A stretch of 64,000 nucleotides of DNA from the NCBI RefSeq assembly GCF_000566685.1, contig NZ_AZQN01000004.1, positions 310,001-374,000 of the forward strand, read 5' to 3'. Each line of letters begins with the position of its first letter. The first letter of the stretch is position 1. The DNA is from Dyadobacter tibetensis Y620-1. Lineage in GTDB: Bacteria; Bacteroidota; Bacteroidia; Cytophagales; Spirosomataceae. Positions 25,079 through 34,168 of the stretch are shown in pieces. Both the position numbers and the translations under genes were made by a program. The notes beneath the pieces were generated by a model. It saw nothing but the letters and a program-made list of their open reading frames with translations. It searched no databases and had not been told where the DNA came from.

Positions 25079-26482
25079 CTATAGTATATATTGACTTAAA
25101 TCCCTGTTCTTAACCAGATGAGATAGTTTCTCTTTTACCATTTCCGCTGTAATTACAATCTGAGAATCGGACCCAATTACGTCGGGGACATCAAACATGA
25201 AATCGTTGAGAAGATGACTCATCACGGTTTGCAGTCGACGAGCACCAATATTTTCTACTTCGCTATTTACCTCAAAGGCAATCCGCGCTATTTCCCGTAT
25301 CGCATTTTCTTCAAAAACAAGTTCCACTCCTTCCGATTCCAGCATGGATTCGTACTGTTTGGTCAATGCATTCTTAGGCGCTTGCAGAATCTGATAGAAA
25401 TCATTCTCGGTCAGACTATTAAGCTCAACACGAATCGGGAATCGCCCTTGTAATTCCGGAATCAAATCTGAAGGTTTGGCAACATGAAAGGCACCAGCCG
25501 CAATGAAAAGGATATGATCGGTATGGATTACACCATGTTTAGTATTCACCGCACTCCCTTCAACAATGGGAAGTAAGTCACGTTGCACGCCTTCTCTACT
25601 TACATCGGGACCGCTTCCCCCTGAGGCTCGGCTAGACGCCACTTTATCGATCTCATCAATAAAAATTATTCCTAGGTTTTCTGCCCTCTGAATGGCTTCG
25701 GACTTCACCTCGTCCATATCAATAAGCTTAGATGCTTCTTCATCGAGAAGGAGTTTTTTGGCTTCCGAAACGGTAACTTTGCGTTTTTTACCGCGGCGAG
25801 GGACCATACTACCAATCATTTCCTGGATGTTCATCATCGAAACATCGTCTATGGCTCCCCCTATCATACCTACATTCGGTGCATTATTTTGTTGAACCTC
25901 TATATCGATTTTACGCTCATCTAGGTCGCCATTTCGAATTTTCTCACGGAAGCGCTCACGGGTTCGCTGATTTAGCTCGGCATCGTCCTCAGGCATGCGC
26001 TGATCGTTACCATCTGTATGGCTACGGTTGGCCACCTGTGGTGAGGACCCGTGCACAGGAGGAATCAATGCATCTAAAATGATATCTTCAACGGCTTGTT
26101 CCGCCTTAATTTTAACTTCTTCTTTTTTTTCGGACTTCACCATGCCGACAGCCTGCTCCACCAAATCGCGAACCATGCTTTCCACATCTCTTCCTACATA
26201 ACCTACTTCTGTAAATTTAGAGGCCTCAACTTTTACAAATGGTGCATTGGCTACCTTGGCCAGTCGACGGGCAATTTCCGTTTTACCTACCCCGGTAGCC
26301 CCGATCATCAAAATATTATTGGGAATGATTTCATTCTGTATTTCCAAGGGGCTGTTCATGCGCCGCCAGCGGTTACGTAGGGCTATGGCCACATTTCTTT
26401 TGGCGTCATTTTGTCCGATAATATATTGATCTAGTTCAAAAACTATCTGACGGGGAGTCAGTCGGTTCAAATGTTCATTCAT
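25079..26482 (-). CDS. hslU: ATP-dependent protease ATPase subunit HslU
   Basis: 467 residues. N-terminal LTPRQIVFELDQYIIGQNDAKR, Walker A GATGVGKTEIARRLAK, the pore loop in KFTEVGYVGRDVESMV (GYVG), an intermediate I-domain (about 110-250), Walker B IIFIDEIDKVA, and the C-terminal EIARIAFEVNSEVENIGARRL sensor-2 segment and DLSQYIL tail that docks into HslV. It unfolds proteins for the HslV peptidase. hslV, often adjacent in other bacteria, is not in the window. Confidence 0.97.
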   Translation of the reverse strand: MNEHLNRLTPRQIVFELDQYIIGQNDAKRNVAIALRNRWRRMNSPLEIQNEIIPNNILMIGATGVGKTEIARRLAKVANAPFVKVEASKFTEVGYVGRDVESMVRDLVEQAVGMVKSEKKEEVKIKAEQAVEDIILDALIPPVHGSSPQVANRSHTDGNDQRMPEDDAELNQRTRERFREKIRNGDLDERKIDIEVQQNNAPNVGMIGGAIDDVSMMNIQEMIGSMVPRRGKKRKVTVSEAKKLLLDEEASKLIDMDEVKSEAIQRAENLGIIFIDEIDKVASSRASGGSGPDVSREGVQRDLLPIVEGSAVNTKHGVIHTDHILFIAAGAFHVAKPSDLIPELQGRFPIRVELNSLTENDFYQILQAPKNALTKQYESMLESEGVELVFEENAIREIARIAFEVNSEVENIGARRLQTVMSHLLNDFMFDVPDVIGSDSQIVITAEMVKEKLSHLVKNRDLSQYIL

Positions 26483-26638
26483 GATCTATGATTTCAAAGC
26501 TAAAAAAGGTTAATAACGATAGTCGTATACAAAATTGCCTGCAACTACTGCTATTATTAAAGATATATGCTTCTCCTACCAAAATAACCATGCCTTGACA
26601 ATTTGGCAGTCTCTCCTCGCATTTATAAATAATAAACC

Positions 26639-26667
26639 TTGAAATCCGCCAGAAACCTTTAAATTTG
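26639..26667 (+). promoter_or_regulatory. probable promoter of the GH92 gene
   Basis: TTG (26639-26641), 18 bases, TAAATTTG (26660-26667, a full TAnnTTTG match). The spacing is one base short of usual. Predicted start near 26674, about 24 bases before the ATG at 26698. Confidence 0.5.
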
Positions 26668-26697
26668 CCATTATTTGCTAAACCGATTTTCCTTGCT

Positions 26698-28980
26698 ATG
26701 AACAAAGTTCTTTTAGTACTTTTCTATGTATTAACCCTGGGCATTTTACAGGCCCAATCGCCCTTTACCAATGCCGACCCGGTAGACCTGGTTAATCCTT
26801 TAATGGGTACCCAATCGAAATATAACCTATCGGCTGGAAACACCTACCCTGCCATTGCCCGACCCTGGGGTATGAATTTCTGGATGCCTCAGACAGGTAA
26901 AATGGGGAATGGATGGAGTTATATGTATGATGCCGAAAAAATAAGAGGCTTCAAACAAACGCACCAGCCTAGTCCCTGGATCAACGATTATGGCCAATTT
27001 TCCATATTGCCCATGACGGGCAAACTGCGAATCGACGAAGAAGAAAGGGCCAGCTGGTTCTCCCATAAAGCGGAAAAGGCTCAACCCCATTACTATAAAG
27101 TATACCTGGCTGACTATGATGTAACTACCGAGATAACACCAACTGACCGAGCAGCGCAGTTCAGAATCACCTTCCCCAAGACCGATAGCGCATTTATTCT
27201 CGTAGATGCTTTTGATAAGGGCTCTTATGTGAAGATTATTCCCTCTGAAAAAAAGATAATTGGCTATACCACCAAAAACAGCGGTGGAGTACCGGCCAAT
27301 TTTAAAAACTATTTTGTCGTTCAATTCGACAAGGAATTCCAGTTCATGTCCGCATTCCATGGAAAAACCCTGGCCAAAGATACCCTCGAAATACAAACCG
27401 GTCATGCTGGAGCGGTAGTAGGTTTTAAAACCAAAACGGGTGAAAAAATAGGTCTCAAGGTAGCCTCATCATTTATTAGCTATGAACAAGCCCAACTGAA
27501 CCTCGATCGGGAGATAGGTAATGATAGCTTCGACCAGACCCAAGCCAAGGGTAGAGCAATCTGGAATGAAGAATTGTCACGCATCAAAGTGGAAGGTGAT
27601 AATATTGACCATATCCGTACCTTCTATTCCAGTCTTTACCGTGTAATGCTTTTTCCAAGGAAATTTTACGAATTAGATGCTCAAAACAATATAATGCATT
27701 ATAGCCCTTATAATGGAGAAGTTCTACCAGGCTATATGTTTACCGACAACGGCTTCTGGGATACCTTTAGGGCAGTGTTTCCTTTCTTTACTCTGATGTA
27801 CCCTACACTAAACGGACAAATAATGGCAGGTCTTGCAAACGCTTACGATGAAAGTGGCTACCTCCCTGAGTGGGCCAGCCCCGGTCACCGTGATTGTATG
27901 ATAGGCTCCAACTCTGCATCCCTGATAGCTGATTCCTATATTAAGGGCATCAGAGGTTACGATATCGAAAAACTTTATGAAGCCGTACTCAAAAATACGG
28001 AAAATGCAGGTCCCGTAAGTTCAGTAGGCCGATTTGGTCATGAATACTATAATGAGCTGGGTTATGTACCTTACGATGTTAAGATAAATGAAAATGCTGC
28101 CCGCACCCTGGAATATGCCTATGCCGACTTTTGTATTGCTCAGCTCGGAAAAGCGCTGAATAAACCTCAGTCGGAAACGGAACTATACCTTAAACGGAGT
28201 ATGAATTATAAAAACCTATTCGACCCGGAGACCAAATGGATGCGTGGAAAAAATAAGGATGGAAAATTTCAAAAACCTTTTAATCCCTACAAATGGGGAG
28301 ACGCATTTACCGAGGGAAATAGCCTGCATTATACCTGGTCGGTATTCCAGGACGTTAATGGCCTAATGAAGCTTATGGGTGGCAAAGAGGCCTTCGTTCA
28401 AAAGCTAGATACCGTTTTCAGCACCCCTCCTATTTTCGACGATAGCTATTATGGCTTCCCTATTCATGAAATAAGAGAAATGCAGATTATGAATATGGGG
28501 CAATATGCCCATGGTAACCAGCCCATTCAGCATATGATCTATCTGTACAATTATGCCGGTGCACCCCATAAGGCTCAGTATTGGTTACGAGAAGTAATGA
28601 ACCGGATGTATCAGCCTACACCTGATGGGTATTGCGGAGACGAAGATAATGGACAGACCTCTGCCTGGTATGTATTCTCGTCCCTGGGTTTCTACCCGGT
28701 GACGCCAGGCACGACTCAGTATGTAATAGGCACCCCCTTATTCAAAAAAGCTACCTTAACGATGGAAGATGGTAAAAAATTCGTGATCGAAGCACCAAAA
28801 AATAATGCCGAAAATTTATATATTGGCGGAGCCAGCCTAAATGGTAAAGCACACCCAAAGACTTACCTGGAACATGCTGACATTCAGAAAGGCGGACGTT
28901 TTCAAGTGGAAATGCAATCCAATCCTTCTAAAACCTGGGGAACCAAGCAAGAGCATGCACCGTTCTCTATGAGCAAATAA
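26698..28980 (+). CDS. GH92 family alpha-mannosidase
   Basis: 760 residues from ATG 26698, with signal peptide (cleaved after LQAQ). An N-terminal sandwich domain and an (alpha/alpha)6 barrel with GH92 hallmarks: VNPLMGTQSKYNLSAGNTYPA, YSSLYRVMLFPRKFYE, FTDNGFWDTFRAVFPF, WASPGHRDCMIGSNSASLIAD, and the catalytic-region GDEDNGQTSAWYVFSSLGF. These calcium-dependent exo-enzymes cut alpha-mannosides, commonly from N-glycans. It is exported and first in a run with a PQQ-type sugar dehydrogenase and a cytochrome c, so the released sugar may be oxidised outside the inner membrane. Confidence 0.93.
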   Translation: MNKVLLVLFYVLTLGILQAQSPFTNADPVDLVNPLMGTQSKYNLSAGNTYPAIARPWGMNFWMPQTGKMGNGWSYMYDAEKIRGFKQTHQPSPWINDYGQFSILPMTGKLRIDEEERASWFSHKAEKAQPHYYKVYLADYDVTTEITPTDRAAQFRITFPKTDSAFILVDAFDKGSYVKIIPSEKKIIGYTTKNSGGVPANFKNYFVVQFDKEFQFMSAFHGKTLAKDTLEIQTGHAGAVVGFKTKTGEKIGLKVASSFISYEQAQLNLDREIGNDSFDQTQAKGRAIWNEELSRIKVEGDNIDHIRTFYSSLYRVMLFPRKFYELDAQNNIMHYSPYNGEVLPGYMFTDNGFWDTFRAVFPFFTLMYPTLNGQIMAGLANAYDESGYLPEWASPGHRDCMIGSNSASLIADSYIKGIRGYDIEKLYEAVLKNTENAGPVSSVGRFGHEYYNELGYVPYDVKINENAARTLEYAYADFCIAQLGKALNKPQSETELYLKRSMNYKNLFDPETKWMRGKNKDGKFQKPFNPYKWGDAFTEGNSLHYTWSVFQDVNGLMKLMGGKEAFVQKLDTVFSTPPIFDDSYYGFPIHEIREMQIMNMGQYAHGNQPIQHMIYLYNYAGAPHKAQYWLREVMNRMYQPTPDGYCGDEDNGQTSAWYVFSSLGFYPVTPGTTQYVIGTPLFKKATLTMEDGKKFVIEAPKNNAENLYIGGASLNGKAHPKTYLEHADIQKGGRFQVEMQSNPSKTWGTKQEHAPFSMSK

Positions 28981-28985
28981 TCCAA

Positions 28986-29015
28986 AATCCTTGGCGCAGG
29001 CTTGCGTCAAGGATT
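28986..29015 (+). repeat. intercistronic hairpin between GH92 and the sugar dehydrogenase gene
   Basis: AATCCTTGGCGCA (28986-28998) pairs with TGCGTCAAGGATT (29003-29015), one G-T pair, loop GGCT. No T-run follows at once; the nearest is CTTTTT at 29039-29044. It could be an RNA-stabilising or partly terminating hairpin after the long GH92 message. Confidence 0.55.
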
Positions 29016-29065
29016 CACCTGATTCTTGCTGGAATCGCTTTTTAATGCTACATCTAAACAAATTT

Positions 29066-30244
29066 ATGAACGCATCATCTACATTTTTCAAGGCAGCCGT
29101 TGGGCTTGGCCTTGGATGCCTCACCCTGACATCGGCCTTGTCTCTAAGCGGATTTCGTTCCGTTGACGAGCCAGCTATTTCAAAATCCAACTTGGAAGCC
29201 AATTACAAAGTGGACACAGTGGCTACTGGTCTGGAAATGCCCTGGGCATCCGCATTGCTTCCTGACGGAAGTCTTTTGGTAACCGAACGAGTAGGAAAGC
29301 TAAGGTTGGTAAAAAACGGAGTGCTAGATCCTCAGGAAATCACGGGACTTCCTGAAATCCTGTATAAAGGACAGGGAGGGCTATTAGACATTAATTTGCA
29401 CCCAGATTTTAACAAAAACGGATGGATATACATCAGCTATTCCTCCCCTAAGAAAGATGGTGAGGCGGGTGATGAAGGCGGGGCCAACACTGCCCTGCTT
29501 CGTGCAAAGCTTAAAGGCCATGAGTTGGTTGAAATTCAGCACTTATACAAGGCATTTCCCAACGTTAAGGCCAATGTCCACTTCGGAGGTAGAATCGTTT
29601 TTGACAAAAAGGGTTACGTTTTCCTATCCTTAGGCGAGCGAGGACAGAAAGAAAAGGCCCAAAGTCTCGATGCAGACCAAGGTAAAATCATTCGTATACA
29701 TGAAGATGGAAAGGTGCCTACCGACAATCCTTTCGTAAAAACCAAAGGTGCCGATCCTGCTATATGGACTTATGGACATAGAAACCCTCAAGGCTTATTT
29801 TTCAATCAGAAATCGGGAGTTCTATGGGAGCATGAGCACGGCCCACAGGGAGGAGACGAATTGAACATCATCGAAAAAGGGAAAAATTACGGTTGGCCAG
29901 TTATCACTTACGGAATCGATTATGATAACAGCATTATTTCTGAGGATTCGGTAAAGGCCGGAATGGAGCAGCCCATCATATTCTGGAAGCCTTCTATCGC
30001 CCCCTGTGGCATGACCTTGGTAGACAACCCGAAGTTTAAAGATTGGAATGGAAATATACTCGTGGGCTCCCTGAAATTTATGTACCTCCAGCACCTGACC
30101 TTAAAAGGAAATAAGGTCGTAAAACGTGAAATTATTTTCGATAAAATTGGGAGGGTACGTGATGTACGCCAGGGCCATGATGGTAATATTTATGTAGTGC
30201 TTGAAAACTCCGGAAAAATCGTAAGAATCAGCCCTAAATCTTAA
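29066..30244 (+). CDS. PQQ-dependent aldose sugar dehydrogenase (soluble GdhB/YliI type)
   Basis: 392 residues from ATG 29066, with an N-terminal export segment (AAVGLGLGCLTLTSALSLSGF). Six-bladed propeller features: VATGLEMPWASALLPDGSLLVTER, GQGGLLDINLHPDFNKNGWIYISY, VHFGGRIVF (catalytic His-type position), YGHRNPQGLFF, LWEHEHGPQGGDELNII and NYGWPVITYG. It oxidises aldoses with PQQ or a related quinone and needs an electron acceptor, supplied plausibly by the cytochrome c encoded 6 bases downstream. Longer frames from 28991 begin inside the hairpin and are unlikely. PQQ biosynthesis genes are not in the window. Confidence 0.9.
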   Translation: MNASSTFFKAAVGLGLGCLTLTSALSLSGFRSVDEPAISKSNLEANYKVDTVATGLEMPWASALLPDGSLLVTERVGKLRLVKNGVLDPQEITGLPEILYKGQGGLLDINLHPDFNKNGWIYISYSSPKKDGEAGDEGGANTALLRAKLKGHELVEIQHLYKAFPNVKANVHFGGRIVFDKKGYVFLSLGERGQKEKAQSLDADQGKIIRIHEDGKVPTDNPFVKTKGADPAIWTYGHRNPQGLFFNQKSGVLWEHEHGPQGGDELNIIEKGKNYGWPVITYGIDYDNSIISEDSVKAGMEQPIIFWKPSIAPCGMTLVDNPKFKDWNGNILVGSLKFMYLQHLTLKGNKVVKREIIFDKIGRVRDVRQGHDGNIYVVLENSGKIVRISPKS

Positions 30245-30250
30245 ATACCA

Positions 30251-30667
30251 ATGATCAAATTGATTGCTACTCTAGGTATTTCGGCCATTATAGCGATGGA
30301 AACAGGACAGGTTCAGAATGATGACCTGGCTAAAAGCATAGAAAGAGGGAAGATGGTATATTCCGAAAACTGCATTTCCTGCCATATGGGGACGGGAGAA
30401 GGCGTCATAGGCACCTTTCCGCCACTAGCCAAAGCCGATTATCTGACCAAAAACCATGAAAACGCAATTCGGGCCATCAAGTTTGGTCTAATGGGAAAGG
30501 TTACCGTCAACGGGGTGGAATATGACAATATGATGCCCAATCCAGGACTCGACGATGAAGAAATTGCCGATGTCATGAACTATATTTTGAATACCTGGGA
30601 AAATAAATCAGAAAAACCAATGATTACTCCTAAGCAGGTATCATTGATTAAACAGGAAAAGGGTTAA
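30251..30667 (+). CDS. small exported mono-haem cytochrome c
   Basis: 138 residues with a short export segment. One haem site CISCHMG (about residues 39-45) and a distal axial Met in YDNMMPNPG, with the class I fold GKMVYSENCISCH ... LDDEEIADVMNYILNTW. It should accept electrons from the adjacent sugar dehydrogenase and pass them to the respiratory chain. Followed at once by a strong terminator. Confidence 0.93.
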   Translation: MIKLIATLGISAIIAMETGQVQNDDLAKSIERGKMVYSENCISCHMGTGEGVIGTFPPLAKADYLTKNHENAIRAIKFGLMGKVTVNGVEYDNMMPNPGLDDEEIADVMNYILNTWENKSEKPMITPKQVSLIKQEKG

Positions 30668-30679
30668 ACAGGTAAAATA

Positions 30680-30714
30680 TAGTAAAAGGGCGGATTCATT
30701 CCGCCCTTTTACTA
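30680..30714. terminator. bidirectional terminator containing the stop codon of the minus-strand kinase gene
   Basis: Perfect 15-bp arms TAGTAAAAGGGCGGA (30680-30694) and its complement (30700-30714), loop TTCAT. The stop codon of the FGGY kinase (30712-30714) is the end of one arm. It serves both convergent genes. Confidence 0.93.
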
Positions 30715-32169
30715 TGAAAAAGAGTCAAAAGCCACATATTCCCTGTCATAACGTATGGCCGCCTTTCGGTATACTGCATGCACCTCCAGGTTGGTTTCGA
30801 ACATGACACTAACGGGTGTAAAAAGTTTCATTTCAGAATAATGATGCACCAATCCTAAGGATTTCATAGCCATCATGACCGCGCCCACTGTTCCAGTTTC
30901 TACAGTGTCATTTAAGGAAACGGGTAAGCCAAATACATCTGCCAGCATTTGCACCCATAGGTTACTATGCGCAAACCCCCCATTGGCATAGATCTTCTGG
31001 ACTTCATTCTTTCGAATCAATACTTCAGCTACATTATAGAGGTTTAACAGTACGCCTTCCATAACGGCTCTAACGAAATGACCTTTTTTGTGTTGAATAT
31101 CTAATCCCGTAAAGCCCCCTCGTACGCTAGAACTCCACAGTGGGGCTCGCTCCCCCAATAGATACGGATAAAACATTAAACCATCTGCTCCGGCCGGAGT
31201 TTGTATCGCCTGGTCAAATACCGTTTCATAGCTACTACCCTCAAAAAAGGTATCTTTTAACCAGTCGAATATTACGGCACCATTATTGGAGGCACCCCCT
31301 ACTATATAGGTTTCCTCATCTAAAATATAGCAAAATGTCCTCATTTTTGGATCCAGATAGGGTTTCGATGCACTCACGCGAGTAGCAGCACTGGTACCAA
31401 TGGTCACGGTCATGGAATCGGAGGCATAGGACCCGCTACCCAAATTGGCTAAGCATCCGTCACTAGCACCCATAATGAGAGGAACTCCCGCACTAACGCC
31501 CAACTCATTGCCTTCTTCCAATGGTTGCTGGAAATAGGGCGAAACAGCTGTAGAAAGCTTCTCTATGGGCAGTCCTATCTCGCCCAAGGTCCATATATCC
31601 CATTTTTTTTCGTGTATATTGAAAAGTCCTGTGGCGGAGGCAATCGAATAGTCTACCAAAAATTTACCCGTTAGCCGATATATCACATATTCCTTGATAG
31701 CGACAAACTTATGGGCTCTTGCGAATAGTTCGGGCATCTCCTGCCTTAACCAGATAAGCTTACATACCGGAGCCATAGCATGAATTGGAGTGCCATTTCT
31801 CTGGTAAATTTCACGTCCTGTGTCAGAATTGCGAAGCCTGTCTGCTATAGCCGCACTTCGATTGTCCGCCCAAATTATCAGTTGAGTGAGGGCCTTTCCA
31901 TTCCTGTCCAATGCCAGCACCCCATGCATGGCGGAGCTAAAGGATATACCCAATAGCGCTCCATGCCTGGCATCTTGCTGACAAACCTGTCTGATACAGG
32001 TTAATAATGCCTGATAGATAGCCTCGGGATCCTGTTCGCTCCAACCCGCCTGAGGATGGCTCATCTCGTAACCATGACTCCTGGTGCCCAATATGGCTCC
32101 TGTTTCAGCATCAAAAGCAGTTGTTTTCACATTGGTGGTCCCAATGTCACATCCTATCAGGTAGGGCAT
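30712..32169 (-). CDS. FGGY family carbohydrate kinase, probably gluconate kinase
   Basis: 485 residues. Actin-like ATPase fold: YLIGCDIGTTNVKTTAFDAETG (phosphate 1), ISFSSAMHGVLALDRNG, WADNRSAAIADRLR, the catalytic MGASDGCLANLGSG (Asp), and the FGGY signature region GLMFYPYLLGERAPLWSSSVRGGFTGL, then IYANGGFAHSNLWVQMLADVFG. The sequence favours the gluconate-kinase subgroup over xylulo- or glycerokinase, but this is not certain. Its convergence with the PQQ dehydrogenase / cytochrome c pair would fit uptake and phosphorylation of an aldonate produced outside. Confidence 0.87.
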   Translation of the reverse strand: MPYLIGCDIGTTNVKTTAFDAETGAILGTRSHGYEMSHPQAGWSEQDPEAIYQALLTCIRQVCQQDARHGALLGISFSSAMHGVLALDRNGKALTQLIIWADNRSAAIADRLRNSDTGREIYQRNGTPIHAMAPVCKLIWLRQEMPELFARAHKFVAIKEYVIYRLTGKFLVDYSIASATGLFNIHEKKWDIWTLGEIGLPIEKLSTAVSPYFQQPLEEGNELGVSAGVPLIMGASDGCLANLGSGSYASDSMTVTIGTSAATRVSASKPYLDPKMRTFCYILDEETYIVGGASNNGAVIFDWLKDTFFEGSSYETVFDQAIQTPAGADGLMFYPYLLGERAPLWSSSVRGGFTGLDIQHKKGHFVRAVMEGVLLNLYNVAEVLIRKNEVQKIYANGGFAHSNLWVQMLADVFGLPVSLNDTVETGTVGAVMMAMKSLGLVHHYSEMKLFTPVSVMFETNLEVHAVYRKAAIRYDREYVAFDSFS

Positions 32170-32517
32170 CTCTAATTTATTTATATTTTATAAAATTCTT
32201 TCTTCCTTACGAACCAATAATTTTGTTTATTTCCATAATAAAAATCCACAACATGGAATTGGCCTTTCTGGGCACAACTTAATAATTAATAGGCCGTAAT
32301 GCCAGTAACGAACCTTAACTTTACCTTTCCTTTGAGTATTATTGCATTTCCGTTCGTTGAAAGCAGTACCAGCAGGTTGAATCCTGGCGGGAAGCTAATT
32401 AAATTTTGGTCTCAGTAAATAGAAAAAAATAACAAGCATGCCATGTCCAACCGATAGGGCCGAATAGAAGAACAAGAATATTTATAGTCAATTGTGTACT
32501 GAATAGCACCCCCAACC
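32170..32517. other. intergenic region between divergent genes
   Basis: 348 bases between the kinase start and an outer-membrane protein gene. AT-rich; one near-consensus -7 element TAACTTTA around 32318-32325 (plus) without a TTG partner. No gene, no strong hairpin seen. Confidence 0.5.
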
Positions 32518-34071
32518 TTGAACATACAAATATATCATCGCTGGCTGATACTACTTGGCCTATGGATACCATATCAAGCTCAGGCCCAGCACCTTCCCGG
32601 CACCTCTCTGGACAATTATGCTGGCACCCATTCGCTTTACCATAACCCTGCATTTGTTTCTGATACCCGTTTTTCTGTATATGCTAACCTAATTGGAACC
32701 CAGTTTTATACAGCCAATAATCATGTGAAATATGCAGCTCCTTATTCCTTTTTGAATTTGTTAACCGGCACGGTTCCCGACGAATATCGAAATCCTAATG
32801 GGGCGATAAAATTCCCTAGAACTTACCTGGAAGAAAAGCTGAATGGAAACAAAAAATACTTGAATGCCGGTGGGGACTTTCGACTCCCGTCTATCATGTT
32901 TGGTCTGTATAAGGGCAAGGTGGGAGTCGGAATCACTTCAAGAGTACGCTACCTGCTTAACACTTCCGGGGTTACCGAACCCATGGCCAGATTGATCAGT
33001 CAAACGACAAAATTTGAAGAAAGTCAGGGCAATATATATAGAAATCAATCAGGGCAGCTACATATGAATGGCTTTGGGGAAGTGGCCCTAACCGTAGGTG
33101 GGGTCCTATACGATGGCGATACCGATTTCCTTAAGGTAGGTGTAACCGTCAAACGACTGGTGGGCTTATATAATGCCCATGCCCAAATCGAAAACTCTGC
33201 GTATTCCGTCCTTCCCGACCCCGCCTGGAATGGTCTTCGCGAGCTCATTGGTGTTAATGAGCTTCATGTGAAATACGCCATGACCAAGGACGAAGGAATT
33301 ACTAATTTCAAAGCCAGCCCCAGCTGGCTATTAGGTAACGCTTCCCCTGGAGGAGGCTGGGGATTCGATATCGGAGCGGTGTATGAGTTCCGGCCCGATA
33401 TCAATAAATACAGCTATACCGAAAGAGGAGAAAGGAAAAGAGACGCTTCCAAAAACAAATATCTCTACCGGATTTCGGCTTCCTTAACCGATATTGGCAA
33501 GATACATTTCAAAAACCCATATTATCTGCTCCAACAGGAAACCCATACTTTCAACACCCAGTTTTTATATTCCGACTTCCAAAAGTTAGGGGGCTCCGAG
33601 GGGATCTTTAATGCCATCAATAACTCCTTAAATGGTGGAGCCACAGTGGCCCCTAATTTCAAATCTATACTCCCAATGGCCTTTCAGGGAAGTGTTGACT
33701 ATCAACTAAAGCCTAATATTTATATCAACGGTCTCTGGGTTCAGAATTTAATTCGTTCCAATGCTTTCGGAATGAAGGCCGAGTCGGTTGTGGCCATCAC
33801 GCCTCGTTATGAGCATAAATGGTTTCAGCTCTCCGTTCCACTTACCCTGATGAACCGGTACCGGTCCCCTACCATCGGGCTGGCTGGAAGGGCTGGGCCT
33901 GTTTGGTTTGGCACCGACCATCTTACAGGTCTGGTTAATATCGGTGACCCTAGGGCCTTTAACATTTATTTTGGCATTTCAGCAGGGCTTTTCCGGAAGC
34001 CGCCCGAAGCGCAAAACCAATGCTGGCCACCTCAGGAGCGATTTTTTAAGAGAATTTTTCAAGGAAGATAG
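32518..34071 (+). CDS. outer-membrane beta-barrel-like protein (DUF5723 type), TTG start
   Basis: 517 residues. The signal peptide WLILLGLWIPYQAQAQ is directly followed by HLPGTSLDNYAGTHSLYHNPAFVSDTRFSVYANLIG, typical of the Bacteroidota DUF5723 family of predicted barrels; the rest is rich in alternating aromatic strands (GVGITSRVRYLLN, WGFDIGAVYEFRPD, YFGISAGLF). The only start consistent with the signal peptide is TTG at 32518: an in-frame TGA lies at 32500-32502 and no ATG precedes the signal. Function unknown; family members are often near envelope genes, and a PBP1A gene follows. Confidence 0.78.
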   Translation: MNIQIYHRWLILLGLWIPYQAQAQHLPGTSLDNYAGTHSLYHNPAFVSDTRFSVYANLIGTQFYTANNHVKYAAPYSFLNLLTGTVPDEYRNPNGAIKFPRTYLEEKLNGNKKYLNAGGDFRLPSIMFGLYKGKVGVGITSRVRYLLNTSGVTEPMARLISQTTKFEESQGNIYRNQSGQLHMNGFGEVALTVGGVLYDGDTDFLKVGVTVKRLVGLYNAHAQIENSAYSVLPDPAWNGLRELIGVNELHVKYAMTKDEGITNFKASPSWLLGNASPGGGWGFDIGAVYEFRPDINKYSYTERGERKRDASKNKYLYRISASLTDIGKIHFKNPYYLLQQETHTFNTQFLYSDFQKLGGSEGIFNAINNSLNGGATVAPNFKSILPMAFQGSVDYQLKPNIYINGLWVQNLIRSNAFGMKAESVVAITPRYEHKWFQLSVPLTLMNRYRSPTIGLAGRAGPVWFGTDHLTGLVNIGDPRAFNIYFGISAGLFRKPPEAQNQCWPPQERFFKRIFQGR

Positions 34072-34168
34072 CTCGGATCTCCTGACCTTTCCGTTAATAT
34101 CACCAGGGACTACATCGAAATTATCCTCCTTTTCTTATCTTTGATCCTGTTTAGATTCTTAACGTTGA

